Source: Asaia sp. W19
Lineage (GTDB): Bacteria; Pseudomonadota; Alphaproteobacteria; Acetobacterales; Acetobacteraceae
Length of the DNA stretch: 64,000 bases
NCBI RefSeq assembly: GCF_003994335.1
Contig: NZ_PNQZ01000001.1
Span: 13-64,012 of the forward strand
Direction: 5' to 3'
Shown: piece after piece, positions 43,987 through 52,801 of the stretch
Layout: every line of letters begins with the position of its first letter
How positions within the stretch are numbered: position 1 is the first letter of the stretch
The notes under the pieces: model-generated
Told to the model about the DNA's origin: nothing
What the model saw: only the letters and a program-made list of their open reading frames with translations
The model's database searches: none
Position numbers and translations under genes: made by a program

Positions 43987-46221
43987 TCAGAGAAACGAGA
44001 TCGGATCAATATCGATGTCGATGCGCTCATGAGTCGAAAGCTTCACCCCCTCAAGCCACTGCCGGATGATCGGTTGAACGGCCACACTGCGCCTCGTGCG
44101 CAATAGCAGCCGACGACGATGACGCCCGCGTAGAATGGCCAATGGGGCTGGCGCAGGGCCAAGCACCTGCACACCGGGCAGATCGGGTGCCCGTGCGCCG
44201 AGGAGTCCGGACACGCGATCTGCCGCTTCAGCGGAATCGGCACTGACGATCAGAGCCGCCAGACGCCCGTAAGGCGGCCAGAAGCCGGGTTTTCTCTGAG
44301 CCGATTCCTGCTCCATGAAGGCAAGATAATCGTTCGACACGAGGGCTTTCATTACCGGGTGATCGCCGAGATAGCTTTGCAGCAAGACTGTGCCGGGTTT
44401 TTCCGCACGGCCTGCACGACCGGATACCTGATGCAGCAATTGCACCGTACGCTCGGCGGCACGCAAATCACCACCGCCTAGGCCGAGATCGGCATCGACC
44501 ACCCCCACAAGGGTCAGGTCCGGGAAGTGCCAGCCCTTCGCGACGATCTGCGTGCCAATGACCAGATCGATCTCGCGTGCGCTGATACGACGTACGGCCT
44601 CTGCCGTGGCGGAAGGCGAGCCGAGTGTGTCCGAGGCCATGACCAGAATCCGGGCCTCGGGGAAATGCAGCCGGGCTTCCTCATGAACACGCTCAATACC
44701 CGGACCGACTGCGACGAGGCTGGATTCGGCCGCGCAGGAGGGGCAGGTTTCAGGTAGTCCCTCGACATGGCCACAATGATGGCAGGTCAGGATCTGACGT
44801 GCGCGATGTTCGACAAGCCAGGACGAGCAATTGGGGCATTCCATGCGATGGCCGCAGCTGCGGCACAAGGTCAGGGGAGCGTAGCCACGCCGGTTGAGAA
44901 ACAGCATGGCCTGTTCCTCACGCTCGAAACTAGCGCGGATAGCGTCCACCAGGACCGGTGACAGAAACTGCCCACGCTCCGGTGGCGCACGGCGCATGTC
45001 GATCAGGCGTACATCCGGCAGAGTGGCATTGCCGTGTCGGGCATGGAGCACGACGTGACGATAACGCCCGTTCTCGACATTGGTCAGGGTCTCAAGACTC
45101 GGCGTCGCGGAAACGAGAATGGCCGGCACGTTCGAGAGCCTCGCCCGCACGATGGCCATGTCGCGCCCGTGATAGGTCACGCCTTCCTCCTGCTTGAAGG
45201 CGCTCTCATGTTCCTCATCCACGATGATCAGACCCAGATCGGGGAAAGGCAGAAACAGGGCTGAGCGTGCTCCGACCACGACCGCTGCCTGACCCTGGGC
45301 GATGGCATGCCATGTCTCGCGCCTTTTCTTTCCCCCCAGTTCGGAATGCCAGAGCGCAGGCTGAACGCCGAATCGCCGGGCAAAACGATCCGTCCATTGG
45401 GTCGAGAGGGCGATTTCAGGCAGGAGCACGAGACATTGCCTGCCTTCTGCCAGACAGGCCGCGACGGCCTCGAAATAGACCTCTGTCTTGCCGGAACCGG
45501 TCACACCCTCGAGCAGGGTCACGTTGAACGCGCGTGCCCGCACGCTGTCGGTCAGGGCTAGAGCCGCTTCCTGCTGATCATCTGAAAGACGGGGCGGATG
45601 AAACATGGGATCGGGCAAGGAAAAAAGTGGGGGCGCCAGAAGCGGGGCCTCGCGCAGGAGACCGGCAGCGGCCAATCCACGCAGCACACCGGCAGAAACC
45701 CCGGTTCTTTCGGTGATCGTGGCTGAGGAGAGGGCATCCTCTCCCACTGCATCGAGCACACGCTGACGCGCCTCGGTCATGCGCAGCGCTGATGGATCGC
45801 CCCCGCCCCTGACCCAGCCGAGCTGGACCCTGGTCGGCTGCGTATGGCGCGCGCGAATGGCCATGGCCAGAACCAGACCCGGCGGCGTGAGCGTATAGGC
45901 CGCCAGCCAGTCGATGAAGCGTCTGAGGTCGCGAGGCAGGGAGGGCATGTCCAGCCGCCCCAGAAGGGGTTTGAGCCGTGAAAGGGGAACAGAACGCGCC
46001 TCGATCGGAGCAAAATCGGCAGGCACGTCACTGTCCATGTCCCAGACACAGCCCGTTTCCTCGCGTCGTCCCAGAGGCACGCTCACGAGATCACCGGGGG
46101 AGACGCTGTTTTCCGGGGCGAGGTAGTCGAGCGGCGTGGCGAAGGGCAGAGGCAGCAGAACACTCACGCGCACCGTTCTCTCGCCATCTGCCGTCAGCTT
46201 CAGTAAGCTCGGTTCCGTCAT
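43987..46221 (-). CDS. priA: Primosomal protein N' (PriA helicase)
   Basis: A 744-residue replication-restart helicase. The N-terminal DNA-binding domain (VSVLLPLPFATPLDYLAPE) leads to Walker A LLEGVTGSGKTEVYFEA (about residue 240), Walker B IIVDEEHESAFKQ (DEEH), a zinc domain with paired cysteines (LCRSCGHRMECPNCSSWL and TCHHCGHVEGLPETCPSC) and helicase motif VIGTQIVAKGWHFPDL. The start ATG 46221 is preferred over an upstream TTG at 46230. It is divergent from xerC (56 bases). Confidence 0.96.
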   Translation of the reverse strand: MTEPSLLKLTADGERTVRVSVLLPLPFATPLDYLAPENSVSPGDLVSVPLGRREETGCVWDMDSDVPADFAPIEARSVPLSRLKPLLGRLDMPSLPRDLRRFIDWLAAYTLTPPGLVLAMAIRARHTQPTRVQLGWVRGGGDPSALRMTEARQRVLDAVGEDALSSATITERTGVSAGVLRGLAAAGLLREAPLLAPPLFSLPDPMFHPPRLSDDQQEAALALTDSVRARAFNVTLLEGVTGSGKTEVYFEAVAACLAEGRQCLVLLPEIALSTQWTDRFARRFGVQPALWHSELGGKKRRETWHAIAQGQAAVVVGARSALFLPFPDLGLIIVDEEHESAFKQEEGVTYHGRDMAIVRARLSNVPAILVSATPSLETLTNVENGRYRHVVLHARHGNATLPDVRLIDMRRAPPERGQFLSPVLVDAIRASFEREEQAMLFLNRRGYAPLTLCRSCGHRMECPNCSSWLVEHRARQILTCHHCGHVEGLPETCPSCAAESSLVAVGPGIERVHEEARLHFPEARILVMASDTLGSPSATAEAVRRISAREIDLVIGTQIVAKGWHFPDLTLVGVVDADLGLGGGDLRAAERTVQLLHQVSGRAGRAEKPGTVLLQSYLGDHPVMKALVSNDYLAFMEQESAQRKPGFWPPYGRLAALIVSADSAEAADRVSGLLGARAPDLPGVQVLGPAPAPLAILRGRHRRRLLLRTRRSVAVQPIIRQWLEGVKLSTHERIDIDIDPISFL

Positions 46222-46277
46222 GCTGCCCAAGCGCCCCCTTTTGTCCTGCCCTCTTAAACGAGACGAGGCCCGCCGTC

Positions 46278-47213
46278 ATGCTGATGCATGACCATCTCGA
46301 AAACTGGCTGGACTGGCTGGCGCATGAAAAGCGCTCACGCCCCAACACGGTCCTTGCCTATCGCAATGACGTTGCCTGCGCTCTCGCCTTCCTGACAGAG
46401 CATCTGGGGCAGGAGCCGGATCTCGAGGCCTTCGCAAGATTGCGCACGAGCGATTTCCGGGCCTGGCTCGCTTTCGACACCGCCAGATCGGAAAATGGCC
46501 GGGGCACGGCCGATGGTCGGGCCCGATCACGCGCAAGACGCGTTTCAGCGCTACGCTCGTTTTCCCACTATCTGGCGACGCGCCATGGTCTGAGCGCGGG
46601 CGCTCTGCGCCAGATGAAGGCCCCGAAAGTGCGCAAGCGCCTGCCACGCCCGCTTTCCCGCGACATGGCACTCAGCGCTCCCGCCGAGATCGCGTCTCTG
46701 GCCGAGCATCCGCTCTGCGCTGCGCGGGATGAAGCGCTCTTCACTCTGCTCTACGGTGCCGGTCTGCGTATCGGCGAGGCTCTGGCTCTCGATATTCGCG
46801 ATTGCGATCGCGCTGGCGAGGCGGGATTGCGCGTGACGGGCAAGGGCGGCAAGGAGCGGATCGTGCCTCTCCTGCCCAACGTGCTCAAGACGCTCATGCT
46901 GTGGCGCAATCAGCACCCCTGCCCGGCCCCGGACTCACCGCTTTTTGTCGGGCTGCGCGGCAAGAGGTTGCAGGCGGCAGTAGCACGCCGGGTCATGCAG
47001 GTCTGGCGCGAACAAAGCGGGCTGGATGCCAGCGCGACGCCCCATGCGCTGCGCCATTCCTTTGCAACGCATCTGCTGGAGGGCGGGGCCGATCTGCGCG
47101 CGATCCAGGAACTCCTTGGCCATGCCAGCCTTTCAACCACCCAGGCCTACACCCTGGCCGATGAACGCCATCTCCTTGCCGTATGGCAGGCCCATCCACG
47201 CGCAAGGAAATAA
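46278..47213 (+). CDS. xerC: Tyrosine recombinase XerC
   Basis: A 311-residue site-specific recombinase that resolves chromosome dimers at dif with XerD. The N-terminal SAM-like core-binding domain (WLDWLAHEKRSRPNTVLAYRNDV) precedes the catalytic domain with Arg in YGAGLRIGEALAL, Lys in GKGGKERIVPL, HALRHSFATHLLEGG (His-x2-Arg) and LGHASLSTTQAYT with His and the nucleophilic Tyr (about 292). An AT-G at 46278 is chosen; the frame open upstream to 45978 overlaps priA and is unconserved. The next gene starts 3 bases after the stop. Confidence 0.93.
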   Translation: MLMHDHLENWLDWLAHEKRSRPNTVLAYRNDVACALAFLTEHLGQEPDLEAFARLRTSDFRAWLAFDTARSENGRGTADGRARSRARRVSALRSFSHYLATRHGLSAGALRQMKAPKVRKRLPRPLSRDMALSAPAEIASLAEHPLCAARDEALFTLLYGAGLRIGEALALDIRDCDRAGEAGLRVTGKGGKERIVPLLPNVLKTLMLWRNQHPCPAPDSPLFVGLRGKRLQAAVARRVMQVWREQSGLDASATPHALRHSFATHLLEGGADLRAIQELLGHASLSTTQAYTLADERHLLAVWQAHPRARK

Positions 47214-47215
47214 AA

Positions 47216-48142
47216 ATGCTGCGTCCCGCTCTCGCGCTCCTCGTGGCCTTTGCCATGAGCTTGGCTGCCCCTCACGCAATAGCCGGTTCCTGCGCTCCTG
47301 AGCAGGTAGCGGATATCCCATTTCATAATGACGGGCTGTTTCTGAATGCACCGGTCATTCTCGATGGCAGACAGGCCCGGTTCATACTCGATACCGGCTC
47401 CGAAGGCAGCCTGATCACGCCAGAGGCGGCGGCCGCTTTGCGCCTGACGCCAGACCCGGCCCATGCCACCATGATTCAGGGGCCGAACGGACGGGGACAG
47501 CTCGCCCCGAACATGCTCATAAAGGCTCTGTCGCTGGGCACGATTCCTTTCGGGCAGCGCTCCATTCCCCTCGGCGCGCTTCCAGGCGTACCCGCCCTGA
47601 CGCCGCCCGTCGCAGGGCTTATGGGTGTGGACCTGCTTGGTCAATTCGATGTCGAGTTCGATGTGAAGCAGCAACGCCTGTCACTTTGGCGACCCTCCGC
47701 CTCCGATGGTCGCTGCGCTCCCGCTCCTGCATGGCCCCGCGGGTACACAACCTTGCGGACACAGCGTGAGGGCACGCGACTGACGGTATCCTTCGTGCTG
47801 GATGGCCATGAAGGAACAGCGCTGATCGATAGTGGGGCGCGGTCTCATATCCTGTCGCGGCGCTTCGCCCATCTGATGGGAATTACCGACGAGATCTTGC
47901 GCAAGGATCAGGGTGGCGTCACCAGCGGGGTCGATCTCAATGCGCGCTGGTATCACTGGCATCATTTTCGTGCCCTGCACCTTCAGGAAGGAGCGCCAGG
48001 CTCGGGCAATCCAGTATGGAGGGACCCCGTCCTTACGGTCTCGGACATGCGCGACGGGGCTGACATGCTTCTCGGGGCAGACTGGTTCGCCCAGCATACG
48101 GTCTGGGTTTCGTTCAGCGCCGGACGGGTCTGGGTACGCTGA
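47216..48142 (+). CDS. Exported retropepsin-like aspartic protease with two lobes
   Basis: A 308-residue protein with a signal peptide (MLRPALALLVAFAMSLAAPHAIAG) and AAGGAA just before the ATG. It contains two aspartyl-protease half-sites in one chain: ARFILDTGSEGSLITPEAA (Asp about residue 60) and EGTALIDSGARSHILSRRFA (Asp about 212), each followed by a LLG-type flap/hydrophobic segment (GVDLLGQFDVEFD; ADMLLGADWF). Bacterial homologues often carry one lobe and dimerise; here both are fused, as in pepsins. The substrate is unknown. It is probably cotranscribed with xerC (3-base gap). Confidence 0.8.
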   Translation: MLRPALALLVAFAMSLAAPHAIAGSCAPEQVADIPFHNDGLFLNAPVILDGRQARFILDTGSEGSLITPEAAAALRLTPDPAHATMIQGPNGRGQLAPNMLIKALSLGTIPFGQRSIPLGALPGVPALTPPVAGLMGVDLLGQFDVEFDVKQQRLSLWRPSASDGRCAPAPAWPRGYTTLRTQREGTRLTVSFVLDGHEGTALIDSGARSHILSRRFAHLMGITDEILRKDQGGVTSGVDLNARWYHWHHFRALHLQEGAPGSGNPVWRDPVLTVSDMRDGADMLLGADWFAQHTVWVSFSAGRVWVR

Positions 48143-48196
48143 CACCGAAACGATGTTTCATCCGGCAGATCATGGACCAAATTTCAGTGAGATCCG

Positions 48197-48272
48197 TGGT
48201 GGAGCTGAGGGGAATCGAACCCCTGACCTCCTCATTGCGAACGAGGCGCTCTCCCATCTGAGCTACAGCCCC
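48197..48272 (-). tRNA. tRNA-Ala (anticodon CGC)
   Basis: On the minus strand: acceptor GGGGCTG / CAGCTCC, TAGCTCAGATGGGAGAGC D-arm, anticodon stem CCTCG / TGAGG with a G-T closing pair and loop TTCGCAA (anticodon CGC at 48237-48239), T-arm AGGGG-TTCGATT-CCCCT and encoded CCA. It reads GCG codons. Confidence 0.95.
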
Positions 48273-48406
48273 ACGGAACGGCTCGGAAGCTACACGGTTA
48301 CACCGCAAAGTCAAGAATGTCCCACCGGACCCATGCGGGTTCAGTTGTGCGATCCCCCGCCCAGGCGCTAAAAGGAGCGCTCCGTTTTCATGCTGAGAGA
48401 CGAGAC

Positions 48407-48715
48407 TTGCTGATCATCACCCTCTACAACATCATTCTGATGCTGATCCAGCTCTTCACCTGGGCGCTGATCCTGTATTGCGTGATGAGCATGTTGCTGA
48501 GCTTCCGGATCCTCGATCCGAGCAATCGCTTCATCTATAACGTGGCCATCTTTCTGGGGCGGATCGTCGAGCCCGTCCTCAATCCTGTACGGTCGATCCT
48601 GCCGCAGTTCGGCGCCATGGATCTGAGCCCGCTCGTCGTTCTGTTGGGACTGCAATATCTGCTCGTCCCGGTACTGAACCGCCTGCTCATTGCATCGCTT
48701 CACGCGAACTTCTGA
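48407..48715 (+). CDS. YggT family membrane protein
   Basis: A 102-residue protein if translated from TTG 48407 (then LIITLYNIILMLIQLFTWALILYCVMSMLLSF), the point where homology to YggT begins; ATG 48317 is a longer, unsupported alternative. Two transmembrane helices flank the family signature NRFIYNVAIFLGRIVEPVLNPVRSILPQFGAMDLSPLVVLL. YggT proteins are linked to membrane/cell-division or K+ uptake functions in other bacteria, but the activity is unclear. A 7-codon frame (MLRDETC) with AAGGAG upstream starts at 48390 and stops across this start. Confidence 0.75.
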   Translation: MLIITLYNIILMLIQLFTWALILYCVMSMLLSFRILDPSNRFIYNVAIFLGRIVEPVLNPVRSILPQFGAMDLSPLVVLLGLQYLLVPVLNRLLIASLHANF

Positions 48716-48754
48716 ACAACGCGCCCAAACGAGCGGTGTCGAGCCGCCTGTCTG

Positions 48755-48796
48755 GGCGATGCCATTGCATCGCCTGACGGTCAGGCCTGCACAGGC
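48755..48796. terminator. Cluster of hairpins between convergent yggT and IclR gene
   Basis: GGCGATGC-CATT-GCATCGCC (48755-48774) is a perfect 8-bp hairpin, directly followed by GCCTGA-CGG-TCAGGC (48772-48786) and GCCTG/CAGGC (48785-48796). Neighbouring stems share a few bases. There is no U-tract; termination or transcript-end protection is inferred. Confidence 0.5.
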
Positions 48797-48859
48797 TTTC
48801 TGAGTGCCTATGGCCCCGTCAATACCGCAATCCGGACCTGGCCCAACTGAAAGACCGGG

Positions 48860-49648
48860 CTAGTCCGCAACATCGCTCAGTTCATGCCAGCCCAGCTTCG
48901 CCGAGAGCATAGACGCTGTCTGGCGTACCTGCGGAGCCAGGCTTTTCATGCGCAGGAGCGGCATGTCACCTGCGCGCCCGGTCACGCTGATTGAGGCCAC
49001 GATCTGGCCAGAAGCATCCCGAACAGGGGCTGCGACGCAGTGAATCCCGATCTCGTCATCCTCGAGATCAAAGACGCAATCTGTCGCACGATAGGCGCGC
49101 ATGCGATTGACCCAGCTCGCAAGGCCAGAGGGCATGTGACGGTAGCTTGCCCTGTAGAGCCGCGCCCAGTCGGACTCGCTCTCATCCAGAATGAGCGCCC
49201 GACCCGTACCTGTGCGGGCAAGCGGCAGATGTTGTCCTGTCTGCGTGCGAATGCTCAGCGGTTTACGGCCTTCCAGACGCATCAGATAAATGACATGGCT
49301 ATCCGAGCGGATGCCAAGATGGACCATCCGCCCCGTGATATCATTGAGGTTCTGAAGCAGCGGCGCCGCAAGGCCAAGCAAAGGCGAGGCGTTCTGCGCC
49401 TGAGAGGTGAGAGAAATGAGCTTCTCTCCAAGACCGTAGCGCCCCATCGATTTCAGGCGGAGCCATCCTTGCTGGAGCAGGGCTGACGTCAGGCGCTGGG
49501 TCGTGCTGCGTGTACACCCGATCTCGAGTGCCAGTTCGGAAAGCGTATCGACCCCGGCCTGCACAGCCAGAATGATGGACAGGCCACGCCCCAGTGTTTG
49601 TGTGCCCTGGGGCCAGTCTTTATCCGAATATGCCACGTGCCGCTCCAT
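48860..49648 (-). CDS. IclR family transcriptional regulator
   Basis: A 262-residue regulator. The N-terminal winged helix-turn-helix is in DTLSELALEIGCTRSTTQRLTSALLQQGWLRL (about residues 33-64); the C-terminal effector domain has GRMVHLGIRSDSHVIYLMRLEGRKPLSIRTQTGQHLPLARTGTGRALI and DEIGIHCVAAPVRDASGQIVASISVTG, typical of IclR. Members control uptake or catabolism of small organic acids and aromatics. No obvious target operon lies alongside; the nearest minus-strand gene upstream encodes a glutamine cyclotransferase. The 181-base upstream gap is AT-rich and carries an ATTTGCA inverted repeat. Confidence 0.9.
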   Translation of the reverse strand: MERHVAYSDKDWPQGTQTLGRGLSIILAVQAGVDTLSELALEIGCTRSTTQRLTSALLQQGWLRLKSMGRYGLGEKLISLTSQAQNASPLLGLAAPLLQNLNDITGRMVHLGIRSDSHVIYLMRLEGRKPLSIRTQTGQHLPLARTGTGRALILDESESDWARLYRASYRHMPSGLASWVNRMRAYRATDCVFDLEDDEIGIHCVAAPVRDASGQIVASISVTGRAGDMPLLRMKSLAPQVRQTASMLSAKLGWHELSDVAD

Positions 49649-49829
49649 TTCGCTTGAACGGTGCCTTGGACTTCTAAAGGGCTTCTCGTTCGATCCAGAG
49701 TTTCAGAATGCTCCACAAGGGATGCGAAAAGCATCTCATAGCGTTATTCACGCCCGGATAAACCATTATTTGCATTTTTGGGTCACATCTATGTAATCAA
49801 GACCTGTATAGTTCTTATTTTGCAAATCA

Positions 49830-50645
49830 CTATTTCTTGTGGTCCACGATCCGTATCTGGTACAGCTTCTGCCAATATTTTCCGGTGACGAAGAGGCGAT
49901 CATTCTCGCGGTCATAGGCGATGCCATTCGCGACCGCATCAGGGTCGAGAGAATTGATCTTTTCTGCCAGAACACTCAGATCAACCCATGATTTGACTTT
50001 ACCCGTTACGGGATCGATCCGTGCGATCTCGGGAGTCATCCATATATTCGCCCAGATCTCACCATGAATATATTCGAGTTCATTCAGTCGTTTGACCGGT
50101 ATACCCGACGCAGTGACACATAATCTGGACAAGATATGAAATGTAATGGGGTCGAGATGCTTCAGACAAGCTGACCCGTCGGACATGATTAGCGAATGCG
50201 CGTCACGAGTCAGGCCCCATCCCTCGCCGGGATACTCGAATCTTCTTTGCATCACGATGCCAGGAAAGCTCCAGACGAACCCGACACCCCCGCGCCAGGT
50301 CAAGCTGACAAGCCGGTTCTGCCAGGACGTGATTCCCTCGCCGAAATATCCCTCGGGTAGGCTCTCCTGAGCCAGCACCTTGCCAGTCCTCAGGTCCACT
50401 TTCCTGATCACCGAGTGCCCGATCAGCCCCGTACTCTCGTAAAGGAACCCGCCTTCGTAAAAGAGCCCCTCGGTGAAGGCCTGTGGATCATGCGGGAAAA
50501 CGGCCAGTATCTCGGCGGGCTCCACAGGGGGATCGACGGCATTGTCAACGGCGGCATCTGCCCGAGCAGACGTCAGAGGACCCAGACAGGCAAGGGCGGC
50601 AAGACATGCCACGAGCGGGCGTACCCGCAACCTAAGAAAAGACAT
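49830..50645 (-). CDS. Glutaminyl-peptide cyclotransferase (glutamine cyclotransferase)
   Basis: A 271-residue exported protein starting at ATG 50645. The signal peptide (VACLAALACLGPLTSARADA) is followed by a five-bladed beta-propeller: FPHDPQAFTEGLFYEGGFLYESTGLIGHSVIRKVDL, GEGITSWQNRLVSLTWRGGVGFVW, EGWGLTRDAHSLIMSDGSACLKHLD, ELEYIHGEIWANIWMTPEIARIDP and ANGIAYDRENDRLFVTGKYW. These are the plant-type/bacterial QC signatures. It forms N-terminal pyroglutamate on proteins or peptides in the periplasm. It is monocistronic; codon choice looks less GC-rich than its neighbours. Confidence 0.9.
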   Translation of the reverse strand: MSFLRLRVRPLVACLAALACLGPLTSARADAAVDNAVDPPVEPAEILAVFPHDPQAFTEGLFYEGGFLYESTGLIGHSVIRKVDLRTGKVLAQESLPEGYFGEGITSWQNRLVSLTWRGGVGFVWSFPGIVMQRRFEYPGEGWGLTRDAHSLIMSDGSACLKHLDPITFHILSRLCVTASGIPVKRLNELEYIHGEIWANIWMTPEIARIDPVTGKVKSWVDLSVLAEKINSLDPDAVANGIAYDRENDRLFVTGKYWQKLYQIRIVDHKK

Positions 50646-50745
50646 GAGGCGGCGACCCAATTACCCTGATGAATACGCCTGCTATAGCCGGTCTTTTCTG
50701 CTTCTCACAATCGCATCATCTTGAGCATGGGTCTCGGCTTCTGCG

Positions 50746-51444
50746 TCAATCCGCCTTTCTGGCCTCGCATCCATAGATTGCGACGAAAGCCTGCCCCACA
50801 CGCCCCGCGACCACGCGTATCTGGTCATCGCTGCAGTCGACCGGCAGTTCGAAACGCTTGCGTTGTACCAGGCGCGTCTGACAGAGCGCCATGAATTGCT
50901 CGGCGGCAAAAGTCGGGTCATCGGTGGCGATGGCGCCGCGTTCAATCCAGAACATGATCCATTTCGTCAGGGTGTCCAGCGTTCTGCCAAAGCCGAAGCG
51001 CCAGAACGTATCCGCGAGATCGGGAAAATGCGGCGCTTCGGAAACGATGATACGGTAAAGTCGCAACGGGCCTGGCTGAAGCAGGACACTGATAAAGCGC
51101 TCGGCAAGCTGCGTGAACGCCTCGACGCACGTAATGGCCGTCAGGTGGCTCTGACAGATGGCCGGTGCGAGTTTGCCACGGCTCAAATCTTCGATCACCG
51201 CACCGAAGAGGGCCGCCTTGTTCTCGAAATGGTTATACAGCGTGCCCTTCGAGACCTTCGCCCGGCAGGCGATCTGGGACATCGAGGCCCCTTCATATCC
51301 GGATTCCAGAAAGATCGCTTCGGCACCGTCGAGGATCTGACGCCTCTTGGCGTTGCTTGCGCCGCTCTCTTCACGCATATCCTCGTCAACGGGCACGTCC
51401 GGAGCGTTCAGGGTGATTTCTTGGCTCTTTTTCACGCGGCCCAT
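50746..51444 (-). CDS. TetR/AcrR family transcriptional regulator
   Basis: A 232-residue repressor-type protein. After a charged 30-residue lead, the helix-turn-helix reads RRQILDGAEAIFLESGYEGASMSQIACRAKVSKGTLYNHFENKAALFGAVI (residues 35-85). The C-terminal helical domain (RLYRIIVSEAPHFPDLADTFWRFGF) resembles the AefR/TetR_C_7 type. It is divergent from fbaA with 247 bases between starts; an imperfect 21-bp palindrome at 51525-51545 is a candidate operator for autoregulation. The ligand is unknown. Confidence 0.88.
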   Translation of the reverse strand: MGRVKKSQEITLNAPDVPVDEDMREESGASNAKRRQILDGAEAIFLESGYEGASMSQIACRAKVSKGTLYNHFENKAALFGAVIEDLSRGKLAPAICQSHLTAITCVEAFTQLAERFISVLLQPGPLRLYRIIVSEAPHFPDLADTFWRFGFGRTLDTLTKWIMFWIERGAIATDDPTFAAEQFMALCQTRLVQRKRFELPVDCSDDQIRVVAGRVGQAFVAIYGCEARKAD

Positions 51445-51524
51445 CCATTGCTGTCTACATCCCGCCCCGTACCATTCTGGACGGGTTCATCGCCTCGCTC
51501 TCTTGTACCGGGAACGGGCTGAAA

Positions 51525-51545
51525 CTGACCGAACCGGTCGATCAG
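51525..51545. promoter_or_regulatory. Candidate TetR operator (imperfect palindrome)
   Basis: CTGACCGAACCGGTCGATCAG matches its own reverse complement at 16 of 21 positions (8 of 10 per arm), in the gap between the divergent TetR gene and fbaA, 81 bases before the TetR start. Operator function is inferred only from position and symmetry. Confidence 0.4.
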
Positions 51546-51691
51546 CGCAAGGGTAATCTGGGCGAACTAGTCCAATCCTTCAGTCCTGCAACGAGAATGA
51601 CTTCAATGTGTCCATGAAAGGTCTAGGCATTCCGGGTGCGGATCGCGATAAATTGGCCTTGACGACCCGTTATCAGAGACATGAGATCCTT

Positions 51692-52801
51692 ATGACCCCT
51701 ACAAACCCGAATGCGTCGCGCCCCAGCCGAGCCCTGCCCCCGGGAGTTGTCACAGGTGATGACTATCTCACCCTGATCGAGGCCTGCAAGGAAGGCGGCT
51801 ACGCGCTTCCCGCCGTCAATGTTGTCGGCACAGACAGCGTCAATGCGGTGCTTGAAGCCGCAGCCAAGAACAATTCCGATGTGATCATCCAGTGCTCCAA
51901 TGGCGGGGCGCGCTTTTATGCCGGTGAAGGCCTGGCCGACCAGCACCGGGCCCGCGTGCTCGGTGCCGCCGCCATGGCCCGTCATGTGCATCTGCTCGCC
52001 AAGGAATATGGCGTTTGCGTCATCCTCCATACCGATCATGCCGATCGCAAGCTCGTGCCCTGGGTCGAGGGTCTGCTCGAACTGAGCGAGGCAGAAGTTG
52101 CGGCAGGCCGTCCGCCGCTCTTCTCGTCGCACATGCTTGATCTTTCGGCTGAACCGCTTGAGGAAAATCTGGCTGAATGCGCGCGTTTGCTGCCCCGCAT
52201 GGCCAAACTCGGCATCAGCCTCGAGATCGAACTCGGCGTGACCGGCGGCGAGGAAGACGGGATCGGCCACGACCTCGAAGATCACGAGGACAATGCGCAT
52301 CTCTACACCCAGCCCGAGGATGTCCTGACCGCCTGGAACCGCCTTTCGCCGCTCGGTCATGTGACTGTCGCTGCCTCTTTCGGCAACGTGCACGGCGTCT
52401 ACAAGCCTGGAAACGTTCAGCTTCGTCCGGAAATTCTGCTGCACTCGCAGGAGCACGTGGCCGAGAAACTGGGACTCGGGCCCAAGCCTCTTGCCCTCGT
52501 GTTCCATGGTGGCTCGGGCTCCGAAAAGGACAAGATCACGGCAGCTGTATCCTATGGCGTGTTCAAGATGAACATCGATACGGATGTGCAATTCGCCTTC
52601 GCCAACGGCGTGGGCCAGTACGTGCTGGAACACCCCAAGGCCTTCCTGCACCAGATCGATCCCGAGACCGACACGCCCTACAAGAAGTTCTATGACCCGC
52701 GCAAATGGCTGCGCGTGGGCGAGAAGAGCATCGTCGACCGCATGGAGGAGGCGTTCGCCGATCTCGGCTCCAGAGGCAGATCGATTGCTTCGAAGGGGTG
52801 A
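51692..52801 (+). CDS. fbaA: Class II fructose-bisphosphate aldolase
   Basis: A 369-residue zinc enzyme of the E. coli FbaA type (about 360). Zinc and catalytic residues lie in VILHTDHADRKLVPW (His/Asp, about residues 110-120), LEIELGVTGGEEDGI, FGNVHGVYKPGNVQLRPEIL, FHGGSGSEKDKI and YGVFKMNIDTDVQFAF. It interconverts fructose-1,6-bisphosphate with dihydroxyacetone phosphate and glyceraldehyde-3-phosphate. The ATG 51692 is chosen because homology begins shortly after; upstream in-frame codons to 51608 look random. The downstream gene overlaps its stop by 4 bases. Confidence 0.95.
   Translation: MTPTNPNASRPSRALPPGVVTGDDYLTLIEACKEGGYALPAVNVVGTDSVNAVLEAAAKNNSDVIIQCSNGGARFYAGEGLADQHRARVLGAAAMARHVHLLAKEYGVCVILHTDHADRKLVPWVEGLLELSEAEVAAGRPPLFSSHMLDLSAEPLEENLAECARLLPRMAKLGISLEIELGVTGGEEDGIGHDLEDHEDNAHLYTQPEDVLTAWNRLSPLGHVTVAASFGNVHGVYKPGNVQLRPEILLHSQEHVAEKLGLGPKPLALVFHGGSGSEKDKITAAVSYGVFKMNIDTDVQFAFANGVGQYVLEHPKAFLHQIDPETDTPYKKFYDPRKWLRVGEKSIVDRMEEAFADLGSRGRSIASKG

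Noticed and set aside
45978-46277. 100-codon N-terminal extension of xerC
   Set aside because: It overlaps priA on the other strand, is not like XerC family N-termini, and ATG 46278 gives the normal length.
48114-48314. Minus-strand frame over tRNA-Ala (AQMGERLVRNEEVRGSIPLSS)
   Set aside because: Another tRNA translation artefact; the cloverleaf explains the sequence.
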